Assembly (NCBI GenBank): GCA_907163375.1 | Contig: CAJQUW010008956.1 | Coordinates: 1-64,000, forward strand | Direction: 5' to 3' | Origin: Prostheceraeus crozeri | Taxonomy: Eukaryota; Platyhelminthes; Polycladida; Euryleptidae | DNA: 64,000 nt | Shown: positions 49,264 to 56,893 of the stretch, in pieces | How positions within the stretch are numbered: position 1 is the first letter of the stretch | Layout of the letters: every line of letters begins with the position of its first letter | Translations under genes and position numbers: made by a program | Notes under the pieces: model-generated | Databases searched by the model: none | What the model was told of the DNA's origin: nothing | What the model saw: only the letters and a program-made list of their open reading frames with translations

Positions 49264-51087
49264 TTATTCCCATGTGTCATCATGACTTAAATTACTCTCA
49301 GCGAAGATTGTTCGAAATATTTCAGCTTGAATATCTTCTTCGTTATAAGGTAATATAATTCCTCTTTCAACAGGTCCTTGGTTGACGATTAAGAATATTT
49401 TTTGACAAGAAAATCTTTTTTCTTCAGTATTATTATTTTTATCAGGATTACTAATGCAAGTTTCTAAAGATTTTTTTCATGGTTTATTAACTGTAGTCGA
49501 TAATGTTTCACCCGAATATAATTTTAGAAAGTCTTCTACTTTTACTTTGTTTTGTGAAAATCCTTTGAATGTTTTCTTTTCACTAAGTCTTCCTTGTTCA
49601 TCTACAGTAATACAATATTTTATTTTAGGGACAATAAACATTTCAAATATAATTCCACCATTTCCATAATCATTTTTTCCTTGACACAATTCTCCCCCAA
49701 CATATCCAGCAGCATCTAATTTATTGAAGAGTACATTAGAAATGTATATTGAATCAGTATCTGTATAATGAATGTATTTTTCGTTGAAACCATTGATTTC
49801 TAAATTATAGTTATTCATGATTTTTCTAGAGTGAGAAAGAATAAAAGAACCTAAGTGTGATGGCATGAATGACGTCTTCCCATCTTTTACAATATTAGCT
49901 TTAAGGAATTCATCATCTTCCATTTCTACTTTCGCTAAATATTGTTCATCATTTACGTTTTCATAATCTTTTACTTCTTGAGTGAAATTTTTTCTCAATG
50001 TACTTTCATTCCATAAATGATATTTAGTGGTTATATCTTTTTGTACAGTTTTGCCATATAGCGAATTCATTAATAATTTAATTAACTCATCACCTGCAGT
50101 GTTTCCTTCTGTTTTATATATTTTTCTCAAATTAAAAAGTTTTTCAATGTATTTTCGAAATGGTAAAACGTGATAATTTTCTTCATAGATTATACCATCG
50201 GTAATAGATAATATTTTTCCACCACATCTAACAATTTCTTTTATGTCTACAGAAGTTAATACATCATAACATATACCATTTCTAAACATGATTACTTTTA
50301 CATGAGAATTATTACTTTGATTTTTAACTTTATCTTTTGTAGGAACTGGTTGGAAAAACATATCATTCGGATAATGAAACACAACTGTAAATATTCCAGT
50401 TTTAGGTCTAAATGTTTGAGTATTAAATTTATATACTATTTCCCGTTCTTCTTCTTGACGAAATTTTCTAGCGGATTCAGTTCTAGGGTATTCTGAATTT
50501 TCATCATACATAGCTGATGGATATAAAGGTGTTGCATCAAAAGCCATTAGAAATTCATTTTTTTGTTCAAGTAGTTGATTTGAAATTATTTTAAAAAGAT
50601 CATTCTTGTCTTTTAACTGATTATACTCCTTCATTAAATCTATTAAATTATTTCCAGGAAAATATTGTTGTAATATTGGTATCACGATGTTACAAAATGG
50701 AGATATGTATTTTCTTATATTTGCTGAAACTCTTCCACCTTTAACAGATTTTCTAATATAATTTCTAGCCCATAAATCTGTATGAGAATGAATATTTATA
50801 TTGTCATTTTGTACGCTTTTCATCAAACCGTTAAATGTTAAAGCGGAGGATGTTAAATTAGTAATTATATCTTCTCCAACTAAATCTTTCATAACATTAT
50901 TATATTTGTAGATACAAAAAGCTAAAGAAAGAATATCGTTAACTAAATATGGTCTCCATTCATTATCTTTTTCTTTATAATTTTCGTGTGTTATGTCTCC
51001 TATTTCATAATTTAATTTACACACATCGGTAGGAATTTTAAAATTCTCACACCATTTAGAAAGACTTGTTTTTACATGTTGATAACC
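49264..51087 (-). pseudogene. Copy A family B DNA polymerase, C-terminal part
   Basis: It is open from 51087 to 49477 on the minus strand, then a TGA, then open again in the same frame to a TAA at 49264. Blocks: YLVNDILSLAF (Exo III, Tyr-x3-Asp), NYIRKSVKGGRV, FDATPLYPSAM (motif A), LLMNSLYGK (motif B), and YIHYTDTDSIYIS (motif C). This is the polymerase half of a protein-primed family B enzyme (DPOL_B_2). The N-terminal half is absent: a stop and the 110-bp repeat block adjoin its left protein end at 51090. The orientation is opposite to that of the polymerase in copy B, so this part of copy A has been inverted. Confidence 0.85.
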
Positions 51088-51429
51088 ACATTAGTAATGG
51101 GCAAAAGACCGTTCCAGGCCACCACAAAATTCAAAAAAATAGTATCTTTAAAAACGACATAAATTCATGAATTTAGACCCTTTTTCAGGTTTTTAAGACC
51201 TAAATACATGAATTTAGACCGTTCCAGGACACCATAAAATCAGAAAAAATAGTATCTTTAAAAACGACATAAATTCATGAATTTGAACCCTTTTTCAGGT
51301 TTTTAAGACCTAAATACATGAATTTAGTCCATTCAAAAAGTACCATTTTTCAAAAATGGTACTTTTTAAAAACGACATAAATTCATGAATTTGAACCCTT
51401 TTTCAGGTTATGAAGACCTAAATTCATAA

Positions 51430-51462
51430 ATCGGCTAAAGCCAGAGGAGCTTCGCTCCGATT
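51430..51462. repeat. Palindromic element, TCGGCTAAAGCC type
   Basis: ATCGGCTAAAGCC followed by GAGGAGCTTCGCTCCGAT: a GGCTAAAGCC stem-loop, then a GAGCTTCGCTC hairpin, with ATCGG/CCGAT closing the whole. The same sequence lies inside the polymerase coding region at 62788-62822. Confidence 0.7.
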
Positions 51463-51524
51463 TGGGCGTTTTTAAAAATACCCAATTTTTCAAATTTTTC
51501 AAAATCTCAAAATTTGAGAATTAC

Positions 51525-51557
51525 AATCGGGCGAAGCCCTAGAACCTTCGGTTCGAT
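51525..51557. repeat. Palindromic element, GGGCGAAGCCC type
   Basis: AATCGGGCGAAGCCCTAGA followed by ACCTTCGGTTCGATT: hairpins GGGCGAAGCCC and ACCTTCGGT with closing AATCG/CGATT. Relatives lie in coding sequence at 60613, 63297 and 63352. Confidence 0.7.
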
Positions 51558-52212
51558 TTTCACCCTCGCTTAAATCATGACCGTTCCAGGACACCGAAAA
51601 TCATAAAAGTTAGGAATCTCAAAATTTGTGATTATGACATTTTTCATTGCTCAAATCATGACCGTTCCAGGACACCGAAAATCATAAAAGTTGAGAATTT
51701 CAAATTCATGAATTTTATCCATCTTTCAGGTTTTTAAAATATATCATGTGACTAAAAATATTTGAAGGAATTGACATATTCTTAACAATAAGTTTAGGTA
51801 CTTTTACAATTGTCATTCAATTGTAGAGAAGATCTGCTTCCCGCATTTAAGAATAAAATGCATTTCAGTGTAAGGAGCTGTGTCCTCCAACTCAAACATT
51901 TGAAAGGAAACAATGTATGAAAGAACAAACAGCTGCTACTACTCTGTGAAACAATGACATTTTAATTGTACGTTAGGCGAGTTGTTTTAAATTCTTGTTA
52001 GTGCGTCAGCACATCCGTATGACGTTAAGATATCTGCCAGCTGTACTGTTTTCATTTATCTCTCTCGTCTGTCATTGTATCGTGTGCTCAGATTGTTGTG
52101 TTATTATTTCAATCAACACTTATCATCTGCTTGCTCTCATCGTTCCGCTATCTTTAATTACGTTATTCTTATATTTTGAACATAGTGATTTGTACTAATT
52201 TATCCGTCAATC

Positions 52213-52881
52213 ATGAGTCAAGCAGTCGTTGAACAACAAGCCAACATAGCAACGGTACTTCCAGAGTTCTTCAAAAATATTGCGGATTTTTTCATTCCAT
52301 CGGAGAAACATTCTGAATACTTTTCGTATATAGACCAGCAAGTGAAGAAAGCGCCTCTACTCTTCAATCCTGACGCTATACGTTCTGCTCGAAAAGCATA
52401 CAAAGAGCAACATAAAATCGCAGCCAGAGCAAAGAAGGAAGCAGCACTTCCCTTCAGAATCGAAACATTTACAAAACAGTTGAAGGAAAGTGTTGTTGAA
52501 CGTCATACATTCATCGAATCAGTGGAATATTTTACAGAACCGGCGGGGGACATTTCAACGACAGTGAATTCTTTGAAACAACACTTGAAATACGAAAAAC
52601 AAAGCCATCTTTTGAGTGTCACATGTAAAATTTTTATTGGAAAACACGCAAATCATATATTATCCTTGTGTGAGAATAATAAAGCAGATTTCACATATCT
52701 CTTAAAACATCACAATATTAACTTTTCACGAACTGAATTGAGTTTCGCAATGAAGTTGGCAAAACTGGCAGATAAATATCAGACTCTTTGTAGAGTCTCG
52801 CTTCCTATACGACTGTTAAAAACTAATCTTTCAATCTTGGAGCAGTGTCTTTCACAAGATGAGGGTTTTTGGAATAATTGA
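52213..52881 (+). CDS. Lead protein of copy B, unknown function
   Basis: 222 codons from an ATG at 52213, complete and open. It is predicted mostly helical, with Lys-rich and Leu-rich stretches (ARKAYKEQHKIAARAKKEAA, TELSFAMKLAKLADKYQTL) and no membrane segment or catalytic motif that I recognise. It occupies the first position of the element, as its deleted relative does in copy A (39498), so it is a genuine element gene. The C-terminal half (FTYLLKHH...LSFAMKLAKLA...LPIRLL) looks like a helical DNA- or protein-binding module, but that is a guess. It is followed by 1.4 kb of tandem repeats, so it is transcriptionally apart from the protease. Confidence 0.7.
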   Translation: MSQAVVEQQANIATVLPEFFKNIADFFIPSEKHSEYFSYIDQQVKKAPLLFNPDAIRSARKAYKEQHKIAARAKKEAALPFRIETFTKQLKESVVERHTFIESVEYFTEPAGDISTTVNSLKQHLKYEKQSHLLSVTCKIFIGKHANHILSLCENNKADFTYLLKHHNINFSRTELSFAMKLAKLADKYQTLCRVSLPIRLLKTNLSILEQCLSQDEGFWNN

Positions 52882-52897
52882 TTATTCAACCCTTCTG

Positions 52898-53435
52898 TTT
52901 TAAATGCAATGTTATTTCCTCTTGCACATGTAAATACAATAGAGTGTTTCATCCAATGAAACCTTGTCCTCGCGTGGACAGAAAACCCATTGTTTAGAAA
53001 ATTTGTATCTGTCGGTTTTAAATGCAATGTTATTTCCTGTTTTAAATGCAATGTTATTTCCTCTTGCACATGTAAATACAATAGAGTGTTTCATCCAATG
53101 AAACCTTGTCCTCGCGTGGACAGAAAACCCATTGTTTAGAAAATTTGTATCTGTCGGTTTTAAATGCAATGTTATTTCCTGTTTTAAATGCAATGTTATT
53201 TCCTCTTGCACATGTAAATACAATAGAGTGTTTCATCCAATGAAACCTTGTCCTCGCGTGGACAGAAAACCCATTGTTTAGAAAATTTGTATCTGTCGGT
53301 TTTAAATGCAATGTTATTTCCTGTTTTAAATGCAATGTTATTTCCTCTTGCACATGTAAATACAATAGAGTGTTTCATCCAATGAAACCTTGTCCTCGCG
53401 TGGACAGAAAACCCATTGTTTAGAAAAATTGTATC
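52898..53435. repeat. 142-bp tandem repeats, about 3.7 units
   Basis: Near-identical units repeat exactly every 142 bp (for example CTCGCGTGGACAG at 52971, 53113, 53255 and 53397). Each unit contains TGCAATGTTATTTCCT twice and ATCCAATGAAACCTTGTCC once. They sit between the lead gene and the protease, where copy A has different repeats. Open frames across them on the minus strand are by-products of the periodicity. Confidence 0.9.
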
Positions 53436-53700
53436 TTATATGCAATGTTATTTCCTGTTTTAAATGCAATGTTATTTCCTGTTTTCAATCATTTTCATTA
53501 TGTTGTTGTATGCAATGTTATTTCCTGTTTTAAATGCAATGTTATTTCCTATTTTAAATGCAATGTTATTTCCTGTTTTAAATGCAATGTTATTTCCTGT
53601 TTTAAATGCAATGTTATTTCTTGTTTTCAATCATTTTCATTATGTTGTTATATGACGTCATTTTTCTCTCATCCAATGAAACCTTGTCCTCGCGTGGACA
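53436..53700. repeat. 24-bp tandem repeats (TGCAATGTTATTTCCTGTTT)
   Basis: About nine copies of TGCAATGTTATTTCCTGTTT plus TAAA, with two interruptions by a TCATTTTCATTATGTTGTT segment, end in one more copy of the CCTTGTCCTCGCGTGGACA motif. They are a derivative of the 142-bp unit. Confidence 0.85.
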
Positions 53701-53831
53701 AATTTACATGTATTTCAATGTATCCAAATTGAATGTATGCAAAGTGGTTGTAACCAAATTGAAATATCCATGTGTTGTTTTTAATTTCTCATTTACGGGA
53801 ATATAATAGAAATATTGTATCTTCTATAAAA

Positions 53832-53982
53832 ATGAGAAACATTAGAGACATTCTAAAAATATACAGCAAACAAAACCACATTAAATTTCGATTTAAATGA
53901 GATTGTTAAGCAATTGGGAGAAAAGAATTTTCACATATTGATGAGTAATGAATTACTATTGTTAAAAGATGAGCGAAACACC
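53832..53982 (+). pseudogene. Truncated extra protease N-terminus
   Basis: Readable as MRNIRDILKIY and, one frame over, DLNEIVKQLGEKNFHILMSN. It is related to the first 45 codons of the protease at 54272 and to the copy A protease. It ends before any catalytic residue. A partial duplication of the gene start. Confidence 0.65.
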
Positions 53983-54064
53983 TACTCTATGTAGTTAAAC
54001 ACTAACACAATGCAACAATGTAACGTTTAAATATAGATTCAATTAAATCATTTCAAAATTGAAT

Positions 54065-54231
54065 AAGTAGTAAGGAAAGACATCATTAGAGACCAGTTTT
54101 AAATCAATACCCCCCCCCAAGTAGTAAGGAAAGTCATCATTATAAAAATGTTTTAAATCAATACCCCCTTCTTACTAAGTAGTAAGGAAAGACATCATTA
54201 GAGACCAGTTTTAAATCAATACCCCCCCTTC
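54065..54231. repeat. Tandem repeat of about 60 bp with C-tracts
   Basis: Three units of AGTAGTAAGGAAAG(A/T)CATCATTA, then TTTTAAATCAATACCCCC, each ending in a run of 5-9 C, lie immediately upstream of the protease start. Possible promoter-region repeats, but no defined element is visible. Confidence 0.75.
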
Positions 54232-54271
54232 TGACTTCTAGGGGTCTCTTAAGAAATTTTTTTATTATAAA

Positions 54272-54700
54272 ATGAGCAACATAAATGAGTTTTTGAAATT
54301 ATATGGAACGCAAACTACGACAAATTTCGACCTAAAGAAAATCGCAAATGAATTGAGAATAAAGAATTTTCATGTTCTAATGAGAAACGAATTACAATTC
54401 CTAAAAAATAGGCCAACAATAACTGTAAATTTCATAACGAATCTTCACACTTCAGACCAAAACGGCGTACATTGGTCAGCAGGTATCTTTAGTAAAAACG
54501 GAGATAATTATTATTTTGACTCATACGGGCTTCCACCTACAAATGAAGTAAAAGAATTACTTGGAACGGGAACATACAATACGTTTCAAATTCAAACACC
54601 AGGCACTACTTATTGTGGACAATTATGTCTTTATGTTTTATTTAAATTACAGGAAGGAGTACCATTTCTAGATATAATGTTAGAATTGAACGAACCGTAG
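54272..54700 (+). CDS. Adenain-like (C5/Ulp1-fold) cysteine protease
   Basis: 142 codons from ATG 54272. The order and context of His67 (GVHWSAG), Asp83 (YFDSYGLPP), a Gln at 106 or 108, and Cys115 (GTTYCGQLCLY) match the adenovirus maturation protease and Ulp1 family, with the catalytic Cys followed by the G-x-(L/F)-C helix. Proteases of this type in Polintons and adintoviruses are thought to cut capsid precursor proteins during particle maturation. At 142 aa it is shorter than adenovirus proteases (about 200) but keeps the full catalytic set. It is convergent with the integrase gene, with a hairpin-rich gap of about 70 bp between them. The frame is intact, unlike that of copy A. Confidence 0.85.
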   Translation: MSNINEFLKLYGTQTTTNFDLKKIANELRIKNFHVLMRNELQFLKNRPTITVNFITNLHTSDQNGVHWSAGIFSKNGDNYYFDSYGLPPTNEVKELLGTGTYNTFQIQTPGTTYCGQLCLYVLFKLQEGVPFLDIMLELNEP

Positions 54701-54752
54701 GTTCTATGACTACGCCTAACAAGGGAATTTCATTCCCGAAACGTTAGTTCCA
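54690..54752. terminator. Hairpin cluster between convergent genes
   Basis: GAACCGTAGGTTC overlaps the protease stop. CCTAAC then pairs with GTTAG around an inner GGGAAT/ATTCCC hairpin. It sits in the short gap between the protease (+) and the integrase gene (-). A diverged version follows the copy A protease (about 40955-40995). It is probably a member of the palindromic family; a role in 3'-end formation is only an inference from position. Confidence 0.45.
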
Positions 54753-54771
54753 ATAATAATAATAATGATAA

Positions 54772-56082
54772 TTAAAAATCAGTTCGTTGTAATTCATTTT
54801 GATAAAAACGGCCTCTGATATCCTCATTATCTAAATCTTTAATTTCATAAGTAATCGGATAACTTTGATTTATTTTAGAAACTTCAAATATTTCTTTAGT
54901 CCAATAACCAACAAAACCTTTTTCAAATTTATTCTTATATTTAAATATTCTAACTCTATCTCCAATTTTAAATTTCGGCTTAAGTTTCTGCAAATTCGGA
55001 TTACTCTCATTCGAATTATTATTCTCGAATATTTTCTTTCGTATCAAATCAGGGTCGTCAGAAGCATTCTTTGGAGTTTCTTCAATACCAGAATGAACTT
55101 TATTATTGTACTCTTCCACAATTCCTGGTAATATTTTTAACCATTTCTGATTTCCTTGCTGAGTAAATTTCTTGAAAATTTTATTTTTTAACGTCCGATT
55201 GAATCTTTCTATCACTACAGCTTTTCCAGCGTTTTCAGTTGAATAAACAATTTCAAATAGTGGCTGAACGTTTCTGTTATAAAATTCCGACCCTTTATCA
55301 ACAAACAATTTCCTTGGCTTTCTATTACTTTCTTTAAAGATTTCTTCAAACGCATATTTAACTGATAGACCACTTTTATTTTTTAAAGGCTTTACCCAAG
55401 CATATCGTGTATATAAATCTATAACGGTCAATGCGTATTTGTAGTCCCTTTCATTCGGCATATGAATAAGATCAGCACTCCAAATATCATCTTTATTAAA
55501 TACTTTTACTTTTAATAAATATTTAGGCTTTCTATATTCTTTATGAATTTCAGATGCATAAACGTCTGAATTATGATTTTCATTTAAACCTTGACCGAAT
55601 AATATTTTAGCTTGTAAAGCTTTCTTAACAAACATTCTTTCAATTTTTTCTCTAAATGTAGGATTCTGAATACTATCTAATTCTTGAATCATCTTCTTAT
55701 CAGCTGCATGACGGGAACTTAGATCATGATTTCGATAAGCTAAATCATGCCTGTAAGCGGCGGCATCTACTCTATTTATTGGTTCTTCACCTGGTTTCGG
55801 ATTATTATTCTCATCTAGTCTTATATCTAATCGAGTTCCTGGACCGGTATATGAATGACCAGGAAGATGTTTTTCTTTCGAATATTTACTCCAAATAAAT
55901 CCAGGAAAGTTTTCTAATGTTTTTTGTATATCACCACCGTAGGTAGTAGCCAAACTTTGTTTGTCGTCGTTACCTTCATAAATTTTACAATTTGAGTTTT
56001 TATTTTTGTTTAATGGATAATTCAATAAATCTAAATTAGAAATTTTTAATTTAATTAAATTTTCGGAATTTTTAGAATTCAT
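54772..56082 (-). CDS. PLA2 domain fused to retroviral-type integrase
   Basis: 436 codons from ATG 56082 (an alternative start 20 codons upstream lacks family support). In numbering from the upstream start, residues 95-140 hold YTGPGTRLD (calcium loop) and AAAYRHDLAY (His-Asp active site) of a parvovirus-VP1-type phospholipase A2. Residues 215-345 hold an rve integrase core with Asp224 (WSADLIHM), Asp282 (LFVDKGSEFYN) and Glu312 (VVIERFNRTLKNK). Residues 388-452 form an SH3/chromo-like end (KFKIGDRVRIF...IFEVSKI). The integrase inserts the element; PLA2 domains in virions breach endosomal membranes. No N-terminal zinc-binding (HHCC) domain is seen. The second Asp to Glu gap is 29 residues rather than the usual 35, so catalysis is doubtful. 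The palindrome at 56135 lies upstream of the gene. Confidence 0.85.
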   Translation of the reverse strand: MNSKNSENLIKLKISNLDLLNYPLNKNKNSNCKIYEGNDDKQSLATTYGGDIQKTLENFPGFIWSKYSKEKHLPGHSYTGPGTRLDIRLDENNNPKPGEEPINRVDAAAYRHDLAYRNHDLSSRHAADKKMIQELDSIQNPTFREKIERMFVKKALQAKILFGQGLNENHNSDVYASEIHKEYRKPKYLLKVKVFNKDDIWSADLIHMPNERDYKYALTVIDLYTRYAWVKPLKNKSGLSVKYAFEEIFKESNRKPRKLFVDKGSEFYNRNVQPLFEIVYSTENAGKAVVIERFNRTLKNKIFKKFTQQGNQKWLKILPGIVEEYNNKVHSGIEETPKNASDDPDLIRKKIFENNNSNESNPNLQKLKPKFKIGDRVRIFKYKNKFEKGFVGYWTKEIFEVSKINQSYPITYEIKDLDNEDIRGRFYQNELQRTDF

Positions 56083-56134
56083 TTTAAAAGATAAAAAATT
56101 TAAAAGATAAAATAAAATATTTGTTTTACCGAAA

Positions 56135-56160
56135 AGAACCAAAGGTTCTGAGGTTATTAC
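56135..56160. repeat. Palindromic element abutting a stop codon
   Basis: GAACCAAAGGTTC with GAGGTTATTACC, a variant of the GGACCAAAGGTCC/GGTTACTAACC type. It overlaps the stop codon of the hydrophobic protein gene (56157-56159, minus strand). The corresponding place in copy A has no palindrome. Confidence 0.6.
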
Positions 56161-56684
56161 CGAATCATACTAGGACTTAGATATATTCCAGAACCATCCT
56201 TAGTTTCTTTAATTTCAATTAAATCATCAACATTGTGGAGAATATTTTTAAGAACTCGTTTTCCTTCATCAACTAATTTTAATTTACTAATAAAATTATC
56301 TACTACTCCTTTTCCTTCGGGCGAAGCCCTGGAAGACATCTCCGATGTCCCTTCACCCCTAGCAACTTTCTCTAACTCTCTGTTATGACGTTTTTGTTCT
56401 TCTAATGCTGCCTTCTCTGATTTATTTTTATTTACTGCTTGGACAATACCAGCTGTCCCACCTGCAACACTTCCTGCTGCAGCTATGCCTCCTATTATTA
56501 GTGGAATTAATGGGAGAATACCGCCATTCTTTTCTTCTTGTAATTGAATATTCTCTATCATTGGTTTACTTATGTAATACTTTTTTTAATTAATAGTAAT
56601 AGTTTTAGGGGTATTTTTGTCAACAATATTACGTAATTTTAATTCAACAGTTTTATTATTAATATTACTTTTCGCTTGCGACAT
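56157..56684 (-). pseudogene. Small hydrophobic virion-type protein, one in-frame stop
   Basis: The likely original start is ATG 56684. A TAA at 56586-56588 replaces a Lys codon of copy A. A downstream ATG at 56561 would still give 134 aa. The feature of note is GGILPLIPLIIGGIAAAGS followed by VAGGTAGIV, a Gly/Ala/Ile-rich membrane-active-looking helix, then a Lys-rich region and a C-terminal domain. Adeno- and adintoviruses carry small virion proteins (pX-like) with such segments; this assignment is by analogy and position only. A 42-nt palindromic insert lies at 56313-56357. Confidence 0.5.
56313..56357. repeat. In-frame palindromic insert in hydrophobic protein gene
   Basis: On the coding strand: GACATCGGAGATGTC, then TTCCAGGGCTTCGCCC. 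Two hairpins, the second with a TTCG loop. It encodes TSEMSSRASP. Comparison with copy A (41680-41710) gives a net gain of 42 nt, 14 codons. Confidence 0.8.
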
Positions 56685-56890
56685 TTTTAATAAAAAAATT
56701 TTAAGTTATCAAAAATTTAAATCTATTCTAGTTATGAAAAAATTTTAAGTTAAGAATTTTTTTAATCTATTCTAGTTATGAAAAAAATTTTAAGTTACTA
56801 AAAAAATTTTAATCTATTCTAGTTATCAAAATTTTAAGTTATCAAAAAAATTAAATTAATTAAACGACGAAGTCTTGGGCTTTAGCCGAT
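56589..56890. promoter_or_regulatory. AT-rich gap with repeated TTTTAAGTTA/TCTATTCTAGTTAT
   Basis: Upstream of the hydrophobic protein gene (56690-56860) the phrase TCTATTCTAGTTAT occurs three times with AAAATTTTAAGTTA between copies. It may hold the promoter of the minus-strand gene. No TATA box or other signal can be singled out in this AT-rich sequence. Confidence 0.3.
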
Positions 56891-56893
56891 CCT
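56866..56893. repeat. Palindromic element supplying the capsid stop codon
   Basis: GACGAAGTC and GGGCTTTAGCCGATCC. On the minus strand the capsid frame runs into ATCGGCTAAAGCC, the first module of the 51430-type palindrome, and its TAA is the stop codon. In copy A a different palindrome (GGTTAGTAACC) provides the stop at the same point. Confidence 0.6.

Larger units (their letters stand above)
39498..51090. mobile_element. Copy A: degenerate Polinton/adintovirus-like element
   Basis: Gene for gene, this block matches copy B in the same order: lead protein, protease, PLA2-integrase, hydrophobic protein, capsid protein, small Ala-rich protein, fibre-like protein, clamp-like protein. At the right end, however, it carries only the C-terminal part of the DNA polymerase, in inverted orientation. 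It is riddled with stops, shifts and deletions, and a piggyBac has inserted at 42509-45415. Terminal inverted repeats were not identified. The repeat block at 51107-51745 may belong to its end. Confidence 0.8.
51107..51745. repeat. Tandem repeat block with palindromes between the two elements
   Basis: Three units of 110 bp begin at 51107, 51217 and 51327 (GACCGTTCCAGG, then ACGACATAAATTCATGAATT). Two further GACCGTTCCAGGACACCG units lie 81 bp apart (51579, 51660). Two palindromic elements sit between them (51430-51462, 51525-51557). It may be the terminal repeat region of copy A, of copy B, or of both. No inverted partner is visible in the window. Confidence 0.6.

Noticed and set aside
52779..53378. 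Several overlapping minus-strand open frames of about 100 codons
   Set aside because: They recur every 142 bp with identical sequence and follow the tandem repeat, so they are not genes.
52898..53700. Regular repeats that could suggest a CRISPR array
   Set aside because: Units are 142 and 24 bp with no unique spacers, in a eukaryotic element. This is an ordinary tandem array.
53445..53806. Plus-strand frames rich in MLFPVLNA repeats
   Set aside because: Translation of the 24-bp tandem repeat. No independent coding support.
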